Source: Proteromonas lacertae (lineage: Eukaryota; Sar; Bigyra; Opalinata; Proteromonadidae). Taken from it: a DNA stretch of 64,000 bases. Every line of letters starts with the position of its first letter. Position 1 is the first letter of the stretch. The stretch spans positions 62,001 through 126,000 of the forward strand of contig NGBS01000302.1 of assembly GCA_002245135.1 (NCBI GenBank), read 5' to 3'. The notes below the pieces were generated by a model that saw only the letters and a program-made list of their open reading frames with translations, had not been told where the DNA came from and made no database searches. This document shows positions 62,892-64,000 of the stretch, piece by piece. The position numbers and the translations under genes were made by a program.

Positions 62892-64000
62892 TTAAGTATC
62901 ATTTTCAAAAGGAGATGAATTATGAGGAGATTTCACTTCATTTGAACTGTATTTTTCATTCCTAATCGATCCATAACTACTAATATTTACATCAATTGGA
63001 AAACTATTACAAGATGGAGGATTACATATAATCTTTTTATATGTAAATAATATTGATGAATTCTTATTATTTATTGTATTATGATTACTCAATATCGTAT
63101 TTTCACCTTTACTATTTCTCATCGTATAACTTCGTTCACTTAAATTAATAGGAAGTAAAGAAGAGTGTGATCTTTGAGAATATCCATATTTCTGTCTAAT
63201 CATAAACACTACATCTTCTATATCTTTATTCTTAGGATGTAATAGTGTATAATCGGCATAATAATAAGGTGGTCTATGTAAGATGTGTTTATCATAAAAT
63301 CGAGTCATACATGACTCTGTATAATTCACTGTATCTTCATGATTAGAACTATTGTGATAATAATAATACATCTTCTTCTTGATTATATTGTGATTTTTAG
63401 CACCTATTATCTTATTGATAAATTCACATCTTAAGAGTGTTAATGTGTTAGTGAAATATGGTGAATGTTGCATAAATTGTATAAATACTTTTATCTGATA
63501 TGTATCTGATTTGCAGTTTGGAATTGCATTTTGTGAATTCTTTAATAATAATAACAATGTGTTCATATCCTTTCTGTCTATATTAAAACTTCGATAAAAT
63601 GATTCTATTTGTGCCTATTAATTTTATATATAATATTGTATATATATACTCTAGTAATGATTAAATGACTATGAATATGGCACAGAGATAAAAGTAATGA
63701 CAATATATGCGAATCATCAATAAACAGGAAGAAACATGAAAATAAAAAGAAACTATCAAAACTAATACAATCTATAACAGAATAAATGAATTGTGTATAA
63801 TCTATATACTTTCTCTCTGAAAATAACTTCTCACAAAACCAGTAAAAGATGAATCTATTAAAGCTTCTAAATTACTTCTCGAAACATAAGCCACTGTTGT
63901 ATCATTACTCCACAACATCAGATATGTTGCCTGAAATATTTTCACTTCGTATATATTCACTATTGTTATTATAGATATTAGTTTATTTATACAAAATAAG
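62892..64000 (-). CDS. Unrecognised gene, 5' part beyond the window end
   Basis: The 3' exon (about 63620-62892) encodes an HxxPPYYYADYTLLHP segment, a Ser/Asn-rich end and TAA. Further exons upstream (63650-64000) give hydrophobic stretches such as SFFLFSCFFLFIDDSHILSLLLSLCH, and QATYLMLWSNDTTVAYVSRSNLEALI, with introns of the usual type. The gene runs off the window. No family is recognised. Confidence 0.5.

Noticed and set aside
1-64000. tRNA genes, CRISPR arrays, insertion sequences or virus-derived elements
   Set aside because: No B-box-like GGTTCGAATCC, no regularly spaced repeats, and no transposase, reverse transcriptase, integrase or capsid motifs were seen.

Overview
The window is nuclear DNA of an AT-rich flagellate-type protist, read with the standard genetic code. 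Evidence for this: many GT-AG introns that are mostly 26-50 nt, long Asn and Glu tracts, centriole and cilium genes (STIL, IQUB), a GatB gene pointing to organellar translation, and PdxT for vitamin B6 synthesis. A secreted EGF protein resembles a family I associate mainly with stramenopiles, and the very short introns recall opalinids/Blastocystis, but the lineage is a guess. I saw no tRNA, CRISPR array, transposon or virus-derived element.

Layout. 0.5-5.2 kb: the second-largest RNA polymerase I subunit, whose introns carry three U14 box C/D snoRNAs. 5.3-6.6 kb: dynactin p62. 7-13 kb: a pseudokinase-LRR gene with about one intron per LRR. 13.2-15.9 kb: IQUB. 16.6-22 kb: a housekeeping block with RPF1, CHMP5/VPS60 and three splicing genes close together (PRP18-like, RBM8A/Y14, PRP19). 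22-27 kb: a BTB-BACK-LRR gene of the same LRR family. 27-34 kb: a very large channel gene joining a degenerate nicotinamidase-like domain, ankyrin repeats, a UBR-type zinc finger, two RyR domains and a polycystin-type pore. 34.1-37.3 kb: full-length PARP1, tandem with the channel gene. 37.6-44.5 kb: ING, a VMA12/TMEM199-like gene, PdxT, ERMP1-like and GatB. 44.5-52.8 kb: a coiled-coil protein, RMC1 with a PDZ domain inside it, an unknown and a PPR protein. 52.9-59 kb: STIL, Derlin and a second pseudokinase-LRR gene. 59-64 kb: unknowns, the EGF protein and a gene cut by the window end.

Themes. Ribosome synthesis (Pol I, U14, RPF1), splicing, ER quality control and endosomal traffic (Derlin, ERMP1-like, CHMP5, RMC1, VMA12) and cilia are mixed, as is usual in eukaryotes. 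The accessory interest lies in the LRR/pseudokinase/BTB family and the composite channel. Two introns look U12-like (AT-AG, identical donor ATATCTTTTT). Many genes also show single-base frame breaks, and every one I could resolve is +1 (an extra base). I report these as a finding; they limit exact gene models.
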